Shown here in pieces: positions 8,759 through 16,849 of a DNA stretch of 64,000 nucleotides. How positions within the stretch are numbered: position 1 is the stretch's first letter; each line of letters opens with the position of its first letter. Made by a program: the position numbers and the translations under genes. The DNA lies in NCBI GenBank assembly GCA_902541315.1, contig CACBQF010000003.1:50483-114482 (forward strand), in the 5' to 3' direction. The stretch comes from an uncultured Pelagibacteraceae bacterium (lineage in GTDB: Bacteria > Pseudomonadota > Alphaproteobacteria > Pelagibacterales > Pelagibacteraceae). The notes under the pieces are model-generated. The model was not told the origin of the DNA. It worked only from the letters and a program-made list of their open reading frames with translations, and ran no database searches.

Positions 8759-9581
8759 TTTTTTTATTAGAGAAAATTTCGTAGATTTTTATTATCGATG
8801 CAGCAGTTTCCTCGACTGACTTTCTTGTAACATCAATTGTTGGCCATTTGTACTTTTTAAAAGTATTTTTTGCTTCTTCAACTTCTTTTTTTATTTTGTT
8901 TAAATTTGTATAATCTTGATTCTTTTTATCTTTTAATGAATTTATTCGATTCTTTCTTACATCGGCTAACCTTTCTGCTTCAGTGGTCAAACCTATTATG
9001 CAAAAATTTTGAGGATTTTCTTTTAAATTTTTTGGTATAGAATTTTTATTCACTAAAGGAATATTTGCAGTTTTAAAACCCTTGTTGGCTAGATAAATAG
9101 AGGTTGGTGTTTTACTTGTTCTACTTACACCTAGTAAAATAATATCTGATTTTTCGACATCATTAAGCAAGTTTCCATCATCATGATTCATGGTAAATTG
9201 TATTGCCTCGATCCTGTCGTAATATTCATCATTTAAGGCATGTTGTCCGCTAGGTTCATGAGAGGCCTTTTGATTAAATAATTTTGAAAAATTTAAAATT
9301 AAACTACCCAGTACTCCGAAGCATGGTATTTTTTTTTTATCACACGTGTTAGCTAAAAATTTAGCTAAATTATTATCAACAATTGTGTAGAGAATTATTG
9401 AATTTTTTTCCTTAGTCGCTAAATCCAAGATTTTATGTATTTGATTTTCTGTTCTAGTAAACGAATATGAATTTACCTTATAATCAATATTTTTGAATTG
9501 AGCTTTTAGTGACAAAAAAATTCTGTCTAAAGTTTCTCCAGTAGAGTCCGAAATCAAGAATATTTGATAAGTATTAGCCAT
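8751..9581 (-). CDS. ppsR: PEP synthase / PPDK regulatory protein (kinase-pyrophosphorylase)
   Basis: This 276-aa DUF299 protein is the bifunctional kinase/pyrophosphorylase that switches pyruvate phosphate dikinase or PEP synthase off and on. It opens with YQIFLISDSTGETLDRI, and the nucleotide-binding P-loop GVSRTSKTPTSIYLANKG lies near residue 151. It is the first gene left of the putative origin, transcribed away from it, divergent to hemE, an arrangement known from other alphaproteobacterial origins. Confidence 0.93.
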   Translation of the reverse strand: MANTYQIFLISDSTGETLDRIFLSLKAQFKNIDYKVNSYSFTRTENQIHKILDLATKEKNSIILYTIVDNNLAKFLANTCDKKKIPCFGVLGSLILNFSKLFNQKASHEPSGQHALNDEYYDRIEAIQFTMNHDDGNLLNDVEKSDIILLGVSRTSKTPTSIYLANKGFKTANIPLVNKNSIPKNLKENPQNFCIIGLTTEAERLADVRKNRINSLKDKKNQDYTNLNKIKKEVEEAKNTFKKYKWPTIDVTRKSVEETAASIIKIYEIFSNKKNG

Positions 9582-9648
9582 GTATATTTTGTTAATATCT
9601 TTGTAATATTTTAATAGATTTAAATAAATTTATTTTTTCCTTAAAATA

Positions 9649-9738
9649 GCATGTAAAATGCTTGTTTTATTAACATTTTTTATTAAGTGGAAAACAATTA
9701 TACAAATGATTAAGTAATTCATAAATTGCATGTAAAAT
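9649..9738 (+). repeat. 11-bp direct repeat GCATGTAAAAT in oriC candidate
   Basis: GCATGTAAAAT occurs at 9649-9659 and again at 9728-9738, 79 bp apart. The first copy forms the inverted repeat AGCAT-GTAAA-ATGCT. It may be a binding site for an initiator or origin regulator; the protein is unknown. Confidence 0.5.
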
Positions 9739-9792
9739 TGTAAAAATTAAAGAATAAACGGTTAATAAAATGTTCATAAAAAATAGTTACCA

Positions 9793-9801
9793 TTATTCAC
9801 A
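9793..9801 (+). promoter_or_regulatory. DnaA box (TTATTCACA)
   Basis: TTATTCACA differs by one base from the E. coli consensus TTATCCACA and fits the relaxed TTATNCACA form. It lies 22 bp upstream of a TATAAT hexamer (9824-9829) before hemE, so bound DnaA could also influence hemE transcription. Confidence 0.55.
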
Positions 9802-9842
9802 TTCCCTAATAATACTACAATCTTATAATATATATTTTATTT

Positions 9843-10844
9843 ATGACTCCAATTTATGAAGTTTTAAAAAATAATAATACAACTATAAAGCCTATATGGA
9901 TTATGAGGCAAGCTGGAAGATATTTGCCTGAATTTAGAGAAATTAGAGCTAAAAATCCTGATTTTATAAAACTTTGCTTAAATGAAAATTTATCTGCAGA
10001 AATAACTTTACAGCCATTGAAAAGATTTGATTTAGATGCTGCAATAATTTTTTCAGATATTTTAATGCTACCATATGGACTAAATCAGAAAGTTGAATTT
10101 AAAAAAGGAATTGGACCTATTTTAGGAGATTTAAATTTAGATAATATTCTTAAATTAGATGAAATCGATTTTGTTAAAAAGCTTACACCAGTTTATAAGT
10201 TGGTTAATTTAATTAAAGATAACAATCTTACAAAAAATAAAAATACAATCGGTTTTGTTGGTGCTCCGTGGACCTTACTAGTTTATATGATTAACAAGAA
10301 ATCTCCAAAATTAGGTTTAAAGAGTGATTTTTTTAAAGATGAAAAACTTATAAACAAAACTTTAAAGATTATCGAAAAATTTTTAAAAGTTCATATTAAA
10401 AATCAAGTTGATAGTGGTGCGCAAATCATTCAAATTTTTGATAGTTGGGCTGGACTATTAAGCGAAAAAGACTTTACAAACTATATTTATGAACCCACAA
10501 TTAATATAGTGGAGTATACTAAATCTTTAAATGTACCAGTAATATGTTTTCCTAAAGGTATAAAGAAATTTAAAGACTTTTGTGAAATTGTTAAGCCTAG
10601 TGCTATCTGTATTGATTACGAAGTTGATCCAAAAGAAATTTTAAAAGATATTCAAATTCCTGTTCAAGGTGGTATGGATCCAAAGGTTTTATTAACTGAT
10701 CAAGAAAACTTGAAAAAAGAGGTAAAAAAATATTTGAATATTTTTAAAGATCATCCTTATATATTTAATTTAGGGCACGGAATTTTGCCTGAAACTAATC
10801 CAAAAATGATGGATTATCTTGTAAAAATGGTGAAAGATCATTAA
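9843..10844 (+). CDS. hemE: Uroporphyrinogen decarboxylase
   Basis: HemE decarboxylates uroporphyrinogen III to coproporphyrinogen III in haem synthesis. The 333-aa protein has the substrate-clamping IWIMRQAGRYLPEFREIRA near residue 18, IIFSDILMLPYGL with the catalytic Asp near residue 75, GAPWTLL, and HGILPETNPKMMDYLV at the C-terminus. It abuts hemH exactly (stop and ATG adjacent) and begins a hemE-hemH-hemJ unit. A TATAAT lies 13 bp before the start but no good -35 accompanies it. Confidence 0.96.
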   Translation: MTPIYEVLKNNNTTIKPIWIMRQAGRYLPEFREIRAKNPDFIKLCLNENLSAEITLQPLKRFDLDAAIIFSDILMLPYGLNQKVEFKKGIGPILGDLNLDNILKLDEIDFVKKLTPVYKLVNLIKDNNLTKNKNTIGFVGAPWTLLVYMINKKSPKLGLKSDFFKDEKLINKTLKIIEKFLKVHIKNQVDSGAQIIQIFDSWAGLLSEKDFTNYIYEPTINIVEYTKSLNVPVICFPKGIKKFKDFCEIVKPSAICIDYEVDPKEILKDIQIPVQGGMDPKVLLTDQENLKKEVKKYLNIFKDHPYIFNLGHGILPETNPKMMDYLVKMVKDH

Positions 10845-11843
10845 ATGGAAAATAACAAAAATCATCCACAGGTTAATTTTGGCAAAACTGGAGTTTTAAT
10901 AATTAACCTAGGAACACCTGACTCAACAGGCTGGCTAGATATAAGAAAATATTTGAGGGAATTTTTATCTGATAGAAGAGTAATAGAAGTTAATCCTATA
11001 ATTTGGCAAATCATATTAAATGTTTTTATATTAAACTTGAGGCCTTCAAAAACTGCTAAAGCTTACAAGGAAATTTGGATGAAAAAAGAAAATATATCTC
11101 CATTACTTTACTATACTCGACAACAGGCAAATAAATTATCAAACTTGATATCTGATAAGAATGTTGTTGTGGATTTTGCCATGAGATATGGAAATCCGAG
11201 TATTAGAAGTAAAATAAAAGCTTTACATTCTATGGGTTGTGAAAATTTGGTAGTACTTCCATTATATCCTCAATATGCTGCAGCAACTACAGCCACAGTT
11301 TGTGATGAAGTTTATAGAACACTTATGAAAATGAGGTGGCAACCGTCTATTAAGATTATACCTCATTACGAATCTCACCCTCAATATATAGATGCTTTAG
11401 TAAATTCACTGAATAACAAGATAAAAGAAATAAATTGGAAACCAGATTTAATTTTGACGTCTTACCATGGCATACCACAAAAATATTTCGATAAAGGAGA
11501 TCCGTATCACTGTTATTGTCAAAAAACTACTAGATTGATCTCGGAAAAGTTTAATTCCATAGAGTTTAAAACAACGTTTCAATCAAGATTTGGTCCTCAA
11601 AAATGGCTTGAACCATACACAGACAAAACATTAGAAAAATTACCTAGCGAGGGTAAAAAGAATGTTCTTGCAATATGCCCCGGTTTCTCATCTGATTGTG
11701 TCGAAACTTTAGAGGAAATTCTGATTCAAGGCAAAGAAACCTTTTTAGAGTCAGGTGGTGAAAATTTTGACATGGTTCCATGTTTAAATGATAGTGATGA
11801 TCATATAGCCTTAATAAAATCTTTGGTTCAAAAAAGCCTATAA
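10845..11843 (+). CDS. hemH: Ferrochelatase
   Basis: HemH inserts Fe2+ into protoporphyrin IX. The 332-aa protein shows GVLIINLGTPDS near residue 16, the PLYPQYAAATTATV porphyrin-pocket stretch near residue 135, the catalytic-His region LTSYHGIPQKYFDKGDPYHCYC near residue 203, and FQSRFGPQKWLEPYT followed by CPGFSSDCVETLEEI. Two of the cysteines (YCQKT region and SDCVETLEE) occur where some ferrochelatases bind a 2Fe-2S cluster or are redox active. Confidence 0.96.
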   Translation: MENNKNHPQVNFGKTGVLIINLGTPDSTGWLDIRKYLREFLSDRRVIEVNPIIWQIILNVFILNLRPSKTAKAYKEIWMKKENISPLLYYTRQQANKLSNLISDKNVVVDFAMRYGNPSIRSKIKALHSMGCENLVVLPLYPQYAAATTATVCDEVYRTLMKMRWQPSIKIIPHYESHPQYIDALVNSLNNKIKEINWKPDLILTSYHGIPQKYFDKGDPYHCYCQKTTRLISEKFNSIEFKTTFQSRFGPQKWLEPYTDKTLEKLPSEGKKNVLAICPGFSSDCVETLEEILIQGKETFLESGGENFDMVPCLNDSDDHIALIKSLVQKSL

Positions 11844-11846
11844 TAT

Positions 11847-12281
11847 ATGAATACTTATTTACTCTTCAAATCTTTGCATTTAATAGCGGTTATTTCTTGG
11901 ATGGCAGGACTTTTATATCTTCCAAGAATTTTTGTTTATCATTCTGAAAATAATGATAAGCCAGCAGTCACAGAAGTGTTTAAAGTCATGGAAAAGAAAC
12001 TTTTTTTTTACATAATGACCCCAGCAATGACACTTTCCTGGATATTTGGATTAATATTGATACATGAAATAGGTTTTCAGCAGCTAGCTCAAAGGTGGAT
12101 GATTTTAAAGCTTATTTTTGTGATTGCTTTAACTCTGTATCATTTTTATCTAGGGAGCGTCTTGGGTCAATTTAAATTAGATATTAACAAACATTCTTCC
12201 AAATATTATCGATACATTAACGAAATCCCTACATTATTGCTTATTTTAATCATTTTTATCGTTATTTTTAAACCTATCTAG
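11847..12281 (+). CDS. hemJ: Protoporphyrinogen oxidase HemJ
   Basis: This 144-aa four-helix membrane protein matches HemJ, the oxygen-independent-type protoporphyrinogen IX oxidase widespread in alphaproteobacteria. Key marks are KSLHLIAVISWMAGLLYLPRIFVYH (conserved His and Arg in helix 1), WMILKLIFVIALTLYHFYLG, and an [16 protein letters not shown] last helix. It follows hemH by 3 bp, completing the last three enzymatic steps of haem production with hemE/hemH. Confidence 0.92.
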   Translation: MNTYLLFKSLHLIAVISWMAGLLYLPRIFVYHSENNDKPAVTEVFKVMEKKLFFYIMTPAMTLSWIFGLILIHEIGFQQLAQRWMILKLIFVIALTLYHFYLGSVLGQFKLDINKHSSKYYRYINEIPTLLLILIIFIVIFKPI

Positions 12282-12317
12282 GGTTGAATAATTTAAATTA
12301 GTATATATATTCGAAAT

Positions 12318-12337
12318 ATTATTAAGTCCTTAATAAT
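12318..12337. repeat. 9-bp inverted repeat before rho
   Basis: ATTATTAAG-TC-CTTAATAAT is a perfect 9-bp inverted repeat with a 2-nt centre that ends 7 bp before the rho ATG. It could be an operator or part of the autoregulated rho leader. All-A/T arms make RNA stability low. Confidence 0.4.
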
Positions 12338-12344
12338 TTAACTC

Positions 12345-13613
12345 ATGAACATACAAGAACTCAAACTTAAATCGTCTGAACAGTTAATAACTCAAGCTGA
12401 GGAACTTGGCATAGAAAATGCCAGTACTCTGAGAAAGCAAGAAATATTATTTGCTATTTTAAAAAAAGTTGCAGAAAAAGAGGAGATTACAGGAGCAGGA
12501 GTATTGCAGTTACTGCAAGATGGTTTTGGTTTTTTGAGAGCGATGGAGTCAAACTATCTACCAGGACCCGATGATATTTATGTAAGTCCAAGCCAGATTA
12601 GAAAATTTGGATTGAGAACAGGTGATACCGTGGAAGGACCAGTCAGAGCGCCAAAAGAAGGTGAAAGATATTTTGCTTTACTCCAAGTTAGTAAAATTAA
12701 TTTTGAGGAACCGGAAAAATCTCGGCATAAAATAGCATTTGATAACTTAACCCCACTTTACCCAGACAAACAATTGATTATGGAAGTAGAGATTACAAAG
12801 CCAGATAAGAAACAAGATTTAACCCCAAGATTGATTGATTTGGTTAGTCCTATTGGGAAAGGTCAAAGATCAATAATTATTTCTCCACCAAAAGCTGGTA
12901 AAACAATGATCTTACAAAGCATAGCGAATTCAATCGCAAAGAATTATCCTGAGTGTTATTTAATTGTTTTGCTTATTGATGAAAGACCAGAAGAAGTGAC
13001 TGATATGCAAAGAACTGTGAAGGGAGAAGTGATAAGCTCAACTTTTGACGAACCTGCACAGCGTCATGTTGCTGTCGCAGAAATGGTCATCGAAAAAGCA
13101 AAAAGACTAACAGAACATAAAAAAGATGTTGTAATATTATTGGACTCAATTACTAGATTAGGAAGGGCTTATAACGCAGTAATACCAAGTTCAGGAAAAG
13201 TTTTAACCGGAGGTGTTGATGCTAATGCTCTTCAAAGACCAAAAAGATTTTTTGGTGCTGCTAGAAATATTGAAGAAGGCGGATCATTAACGATAATATC
13301 CACAGCTTTAATAGATACTGGAAGCAGAATGGATGAGGTTATTTTTGAGGAGTTTAAAGGTACAGGTAACAGTGAAACAGTTCTAGATCGAAAAATCGCT
13401 GATAAAAGAATTTACCCAGCAATTGATATAACTAAGTCAGGAACAAGACGAGAAGAATTGCTTTTTGATAAAAATGATCTTCAAAAAATGAATGTTTTAA
13501 GAAGAATAATTGCTCCAATGGGAACAATGGATGCAATTGAATTCATTAGTTCAAAATTAAAAGATACAAAAAATAATTCTGAGTTCTTTAATTCTATGAA
13601 CAAACCCTCTTAA
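12345..13613 (+). CDS. rho: Transcription termination factor Rho
   Basis: Rho is the hexameric RNA helicase terminating untranslated transcripts. The 422-aa protein has an N-terminal Rho-N helical region, the RNA-binding cold-shock-like domain ([30 protein letters not shown] near residue 50), the Walker [16 protein letters not shown] near residue 178, [13 protein letters not shown], the Q-loop region and the R-loop. In alphaproteobacterial origin clusters rho directly precedes mnmE; here a GT41 gene has been inserted between them. Confidence 0.97.
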   Translation: MNIQELKLKSSEQLITQAEELGIENASTLRKQEILFAILKKVAEKEEITGAGVLQLLQDGFGFLRAMESNYLPGPDDIYVSPSQIRKFGLRTGDTVEGPVRAPKEGERYFALLQVSKINFEEPEKSRHKIAFDNLTPLYPDKQLIMEVEITKPDKKQDLTPRLIDLVSPIGKGQRSIIISPPKAGKTMILQSIANSIAKNYPECYLIVLLIDERPEEVTDMQRTVKGEVISSTFDEPAQRHVAVAEMVIEKAKRLTEHKKDVVILLDSITRLGRAYNAVIPSSGKVLTGGVDANALQRPKRFFGAARNIEEGGSLTIISTALIDTGSRMDEVIFEEFKGTGNSETVLDRKIADKRIYPAIDITKSGTRREELLFDKNDLQKMNVLRRIIAPMGTMDAIEFISSKLKDTKNNSEFFNSMNKPS

Positions 13614-13650
13614 ATTAATCTATTTGAAGGATCATCTTTACCTTTAATTT

Positions 13651-13675
13651 AAAGTTTACATTATTAAAAGTTTAC
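13651..13675 (+). repeat. Direct repeat AAAGTTTAC, two copies 16 bp apart
   Basis: AAAGTTTAC occurs at 13651-13659 and 13667-13675 in the 93-bp spacer between rho and the GT41 gene. The spacing is about 1.5 helical turns. It might be part of a promoter or operator for the downstream gene, but chance repeats are common in such AT-rich DNA. Confidence 0.25.
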
Positions 13676-13706
13676 TTTGTACTAACTTGTAATATATTTT
13701 CACACT

Positions 13707-15389
13707 ATGAGTAAGCAAACAGTGAACTTCTTAGAATTATTTAAAAAGAAAAAGTATTCTACAATAATTTCTATTATCGAAGACAAACTTAATGAAAATC
13801 AAAGAACACCTGGAATGTTAAATTTAAAGGGTGTTTGTAGAATGATGTTAAGTAAATCAAATGACACGATAAAACTTGCCATTGATGATTTTAGAAATTC
13901 TTACCACAAAGAAACCAATAAGAAAAAGTCGATAGAACAGATTAAAAATTTAATTAATGCCTCAGTGATTTTTTTTGATAACGAATTTACAAAAAATGAA
14001 AATGCACTAAATGGTAATTTCTTTCAGGAAATAAATTCTATTTATGATGAAAATAAAGCATTATTTGAAAATAACTTAGATCTTATGAAAACAATTCTAA
14101 AAGTGTTTAAACGAACATCTAATGTCAAAAATATTGTAAAATATCTTGAAAAAATTATTCAATTAGACCCAGACCCAGATGCAATTGCATCTTATAACTA
14201 CTTTAACAATTATTTGTATGATTGGTCACAATCTGATTTTTTAGATAATGCAAAAAAACTTAATGGCAAGTTATCTTTATATAATTCCAATGAGTTAATT
14301 AATTTAAAAACAAAAAAAGATAATAAAATAAATCTAGGTTTTGTCTCATCAGATATTAGATCTAAACACTCGGTGACATACTTTTTGAGATCAGTCATGT
14401 CTAAATATAATAATAATTCGTTTAAAATTTTTTTATATCACAATCATAACGTAGAGGACGATACTACAAAAGAATTTGAAAATTATGCTTCAAAAACGCA
14501 ACGAATTTCTAAGTTAAAAGATCAAGAGGTTATTAATATGGTTAGAAAAGATGGGATTGATATAATTGTAGATTTAAATGGTTTTTCTTCAAACCACCGA
14601 CTTGCTTTATTTAAAAACCGATTAGCACCAATACAAATTTTATGGTGTGGATATACGAATACAATTGGATTGAAAGAAATGGATTATTTAATAGTGGATA
14701 AAAATTTGATCAAACCTACAGAAGAAAATTTATATAATGAGAAAGTAATTTATTTACCAAGTATTTGGAATTGTCACTCTGGTTATAAACATGACAGAAA
14801 GGAAAATGACACTCCCTCAAAAAAAAATAAATTTATTACATTTGGGTCATTCAATAATTTTAAAAAGATTAATGATGAAGTTATTGAGGTTTGGTCTCAA
14901 ATATTAAAAAAAGTTAAAAACTCAAGATTAATGTTAAAAACTTCTGTAGCCACATCCCAGGAACTTTATGAGGAAAAATTTAAGAAACTGGGTGTATTGA
15001 GTTCAATTACTTTTTTAAAATATAACAAAAATTTTGATGATCATCTTAATGAATATAAAAAAATTGATATTGCTTTAGATACTTTTCCTTGGAATGGAGT
15101 TACAACTTCATTTGAAGCGATTTGGATGAATGTTCCAGTAATTGTTATGGATGGATATAACTTTAATTCAAGATGTGGCTCTTCTATAAATAAAAATTTA
15201 AATCTAACAAGTTTGATTGGAAAAAATAAAGAGGATTATGTAAATAAAGCTGTGAGTTTAGCACAAAATCGACAGATGCTCTTAAATATAAGAAAAGATC
15301 TTTTTAAAAATGCTATGAAATCACCTCTTTTTGACCAGTCAAAATTTTCTAAAGACTTCTTTTCTTCGTTAGAGAAAATATATAATTAG
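13707..15389 (+). CDS. GT41-family (SPINDLY/OGT-like) protein glycosyltransferase
   Basis: This 560-aa protein has a helical N-terminal region (~1-190, degenerate TPR-like) followed by the GT41 catalytic region. Visible family motifs are INLGFVSSDIRSKHSVTYFL near residue 208, DIIVDLNGFSSNHRL near residue 290, APIQILWCGYTNTIGLKEMDYLIVD near residue 310, FGSFNNFKKINDEVIEVW near residue 390, and IDIALDTFPWNGVTTSFEAIWMNVPVIV near residue 455. GT41 enzymes transfer GlcNAc or fucose to Ser/Thr of proteins. The target here is unknown. It is placed between rho and mnmE, 12 bp before mnmE, breaking the usual order. Confidence 0.88.
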   Translation: MSKQTVNFLELFKKKKYSTIISIIEDKLNENQRTPGMLNLKGVCRMMLSKSNDTIKLAIDDFRNSYHKETNKKKSIEQIKNLINASVIFFDNEFTKNENALNGNFFQEINSIYDENKALFENNLDLMKTILKVFKRTSNVKNIVKYLEKIIQLDPDPDAIASYNYFNNYLYDWSQSDFLDNAKKLNGKLSLYNSNELINLKTKKDNKINLGFVSSDIRSKHSVTYFLRSVMSKYNNNSFKIFLYHNHNVEDDTTKEFENYASKTQRISKLKDQEVINMVRKDGIDIIVDLNGFSSNHRLALFKNRLAPIQILWCGYTNTIGLKEMDYLIVDKNLIKPTEENLYNEKVIYLPSIWNCHSGYKHDRKENDTPSKKNKFITFGSFNNFKKINDEVIEVWSQILKKVKNSRLMLKTSVATSQELYEEKFKKLGVLSSITFLKYNKNFDDHLNEYKKIDIALDTFPWNGVTTSFEAIWMNVPVIVMDGYNFNSRCGSSINKNLNLTSLIGKNKEDYVNKAVSLAQNRQMLLNIRKDLFKNAMKSPLFDQSKFSKDFFSSLEKIYN

Positions 15390-15401
15390 TTAGCCACCAT
15401 T

Positions 15402-16733
15402 ATGACAATTTATGCATTATCGACAGGACCGGGTATCTCTGGGGTTGCTATAATAAGGATTTCAGGACCGCAGTCTTCCAAAGTTATTAAAAAACTTACT
15501 GATAATGAATTACCGCTGCCTAGAGTGGCAACTTTAAGGAAAATAAATAATGTCAATACTTCTGAGCTTATTGATGAAGCAATAATTTTATGGTTTCCTG
15601 GGCCTGAGAGCTACACAGGAGAGGATATGGCCGAAATCCATGTTCACGGTGGAAAGGCTGTAATCAGGGCTGTTCAAGATGAGATTTCGAAAGTAGAAAA
15701 TTGTAGATTAGCTGAGCCGGGGGAATTTACAAAACTTGCTTTTCAAAATGGAAAAATAAATTTGCTTAAAGCTGAAAGTATTGCAGATTTGATCTCCGCA
15801 GAGACAGAAATACAGAGATTACAAGCAGTAAAAATAATGAAAGGAAAATCTTCTGAAAAATTTAATAAGTTGAGAGAAAAACTTTTAAAAATCTTATCAT
15901 TTATTGAGGCAAAAATAGATTTCCCTGAGGAAGACTTACCTGAAAATAATTTGAATAAAATTAAACGAGATTCTTCCGATGTTTTAGAGAAGATAAATAA
16001 AATTTTAAATGACCAAAAAGTTGGTGAAATAATACGTGAAGGGTTTAAAATTGCGATCGTTGGGCCAACCAATGCAGGCAAATCAAGTTTATTAAATAAT
16101 TTATCTAATAGAGAAGTGGCTATAGTATCTGAGACCGCTGGCACAACACGAGATGTTATAGAAGTTCATCTAAATTTAGATGGATATCCAGTTATTATTT
16201 CAGATACTGCGGGCATTAGAGATTCAAAAGATGAAATTGAAAAAAAAGGAATTAAGTTATCACTTAAAAAAGCAGAAAATGCCGATTTAAAATTGGTCGT
16301 GGTTGATGCTAAAAGTGCTGATTTTAGTGGTTTTTTGAATGATTTATTAAAAAAAGATGCAATTCTAGTTATTAACAAATCAGATTTGTTGAAGGATAAA
16401 TTAGATCCTGAAGTTTCTAAGTTTAATCATGTTTTGATTTCACTTAAAAATAATTTAAATATAGATAAATTAATTTCTAAAATAAAAAATAACTTAGAAA
16501 AAAAATTTATATCAGAGGAAGATATTTTAATTACAAGAGAGAGGCATAGACAACATTTGTTACACTGTGTTGAGCATTTAAAAAATTTTTTAGATAAAAA
16601 TGATAAAAAAGATTTTGATAAAGGAGCTGAGGACTTGAGGTTAGCTACTAGAGAATTAGGTATGATTGTTGGTAAAGTTGATACAGAAGAGATATTAGGC
16701 AGTATTTTCAACGATTTTTGTATTGGAAAATAA
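15402..16733 (+). CDS. mnmE: tRNA-5-carboxymethylaminomethyl-U34 GTPase MnmE
   Basis: MnmE (TrmE) works with MnmG to modify U34 of tRNAs. The 443-aa protein starts TIYALSTGPGISGVAIIRISG (folate-binding domain), carries the inserted G domain with GPTNAGKSSLLN near residue 220, DTAGIRDS and NKSD, and ends in the invariant FCIGK containing the functional Cys. Its partner mnmG follows after a 116-bp gap. Confidence 0.97.
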   Translation: MTIYALSTGPGISGVAIIRISGPQSSKVIKKLTDNELPLPRVATLRKINNVNTSELIDEAIILWFPGPESYTGEDMAEIHVHGGKAVIRAVQDEISKVENCRLAEPGEFTKLAFQNGKINLLKAESIADLISAETEIQRLQAVKIMKGKSSEKFNKLREKLLKILSFIEAKIDFPEEDLPENNLNKIKRDSSDVLEKINKILNDQKVGEIIREGFKIAIVGPTNAGKSSLLNNLSNREVAIVSETAGTTRDVIEVHLNLDGYPVIISDTAGIRDSKDEIEKKGIKLSLKKAENADLKLVVVDAKSADFSGFLNDLLKKDAILVINKSDLLKDKLDPEVSKFNHVLISLKNNLNIDKLISKIKNNLEKKFISEEDILITRERHRQHLLHCVEHLKNFLDKNDKKDFDKGAEDLRLATRELGMIVGKVDTEEILGSIFNDFCIGK

Positions 16734-16849
16734 TACTTGTTTTATGTGACTTTTAGCTAGTTTTTATTTATTTTTCGTTGATAAATAATTCTTTCTTAAG
16801 AAAAAAATAGAAATCTTGTAAATATAATAATCGCATATAAATTTAATCC

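Larger units (their letters stand above)
9582..9842. other. Probable chromosomal replication origin (oriC)
   Basis: This 261-bp non-coding, extremely AT-rich spacer separates divergent ppsR and hemE and is the largest gap in the window. It contains a DnaA-box-like TTATTCACA (9793-9801), weaker two-mismatch boxes such as AGTGGAAAA (9686-9694), an 11-bp repeat GCATGTAAAAT (9649-9659 and 9728-9738), and one repeat copy embedded in the inverted repeat AGCAT-GTAAA-ATGCT. Genes on both sides point mostly away from it. In Caulobacter and Rickettsia oriC lies beside hemE, and parAB plus a parS site lie about 9 kb away here. Only a few boxes are recognisable, so the call is inference. Confidence 0.62.

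Noticed and set aside
16823-16828. TATAAT before mnmG as a promoter
   Set aside because: No acceptable -35 at 15-19 bp; TATAAT is frequent by chance at this base composition.
16734-16849. Second origin candidate between mnmE and mnmG
   Set aside because: Only 116 bp, no DnaA-box-like sequence seen, flanking genes run in the same direction; the ppsR-hemE gap fits better.
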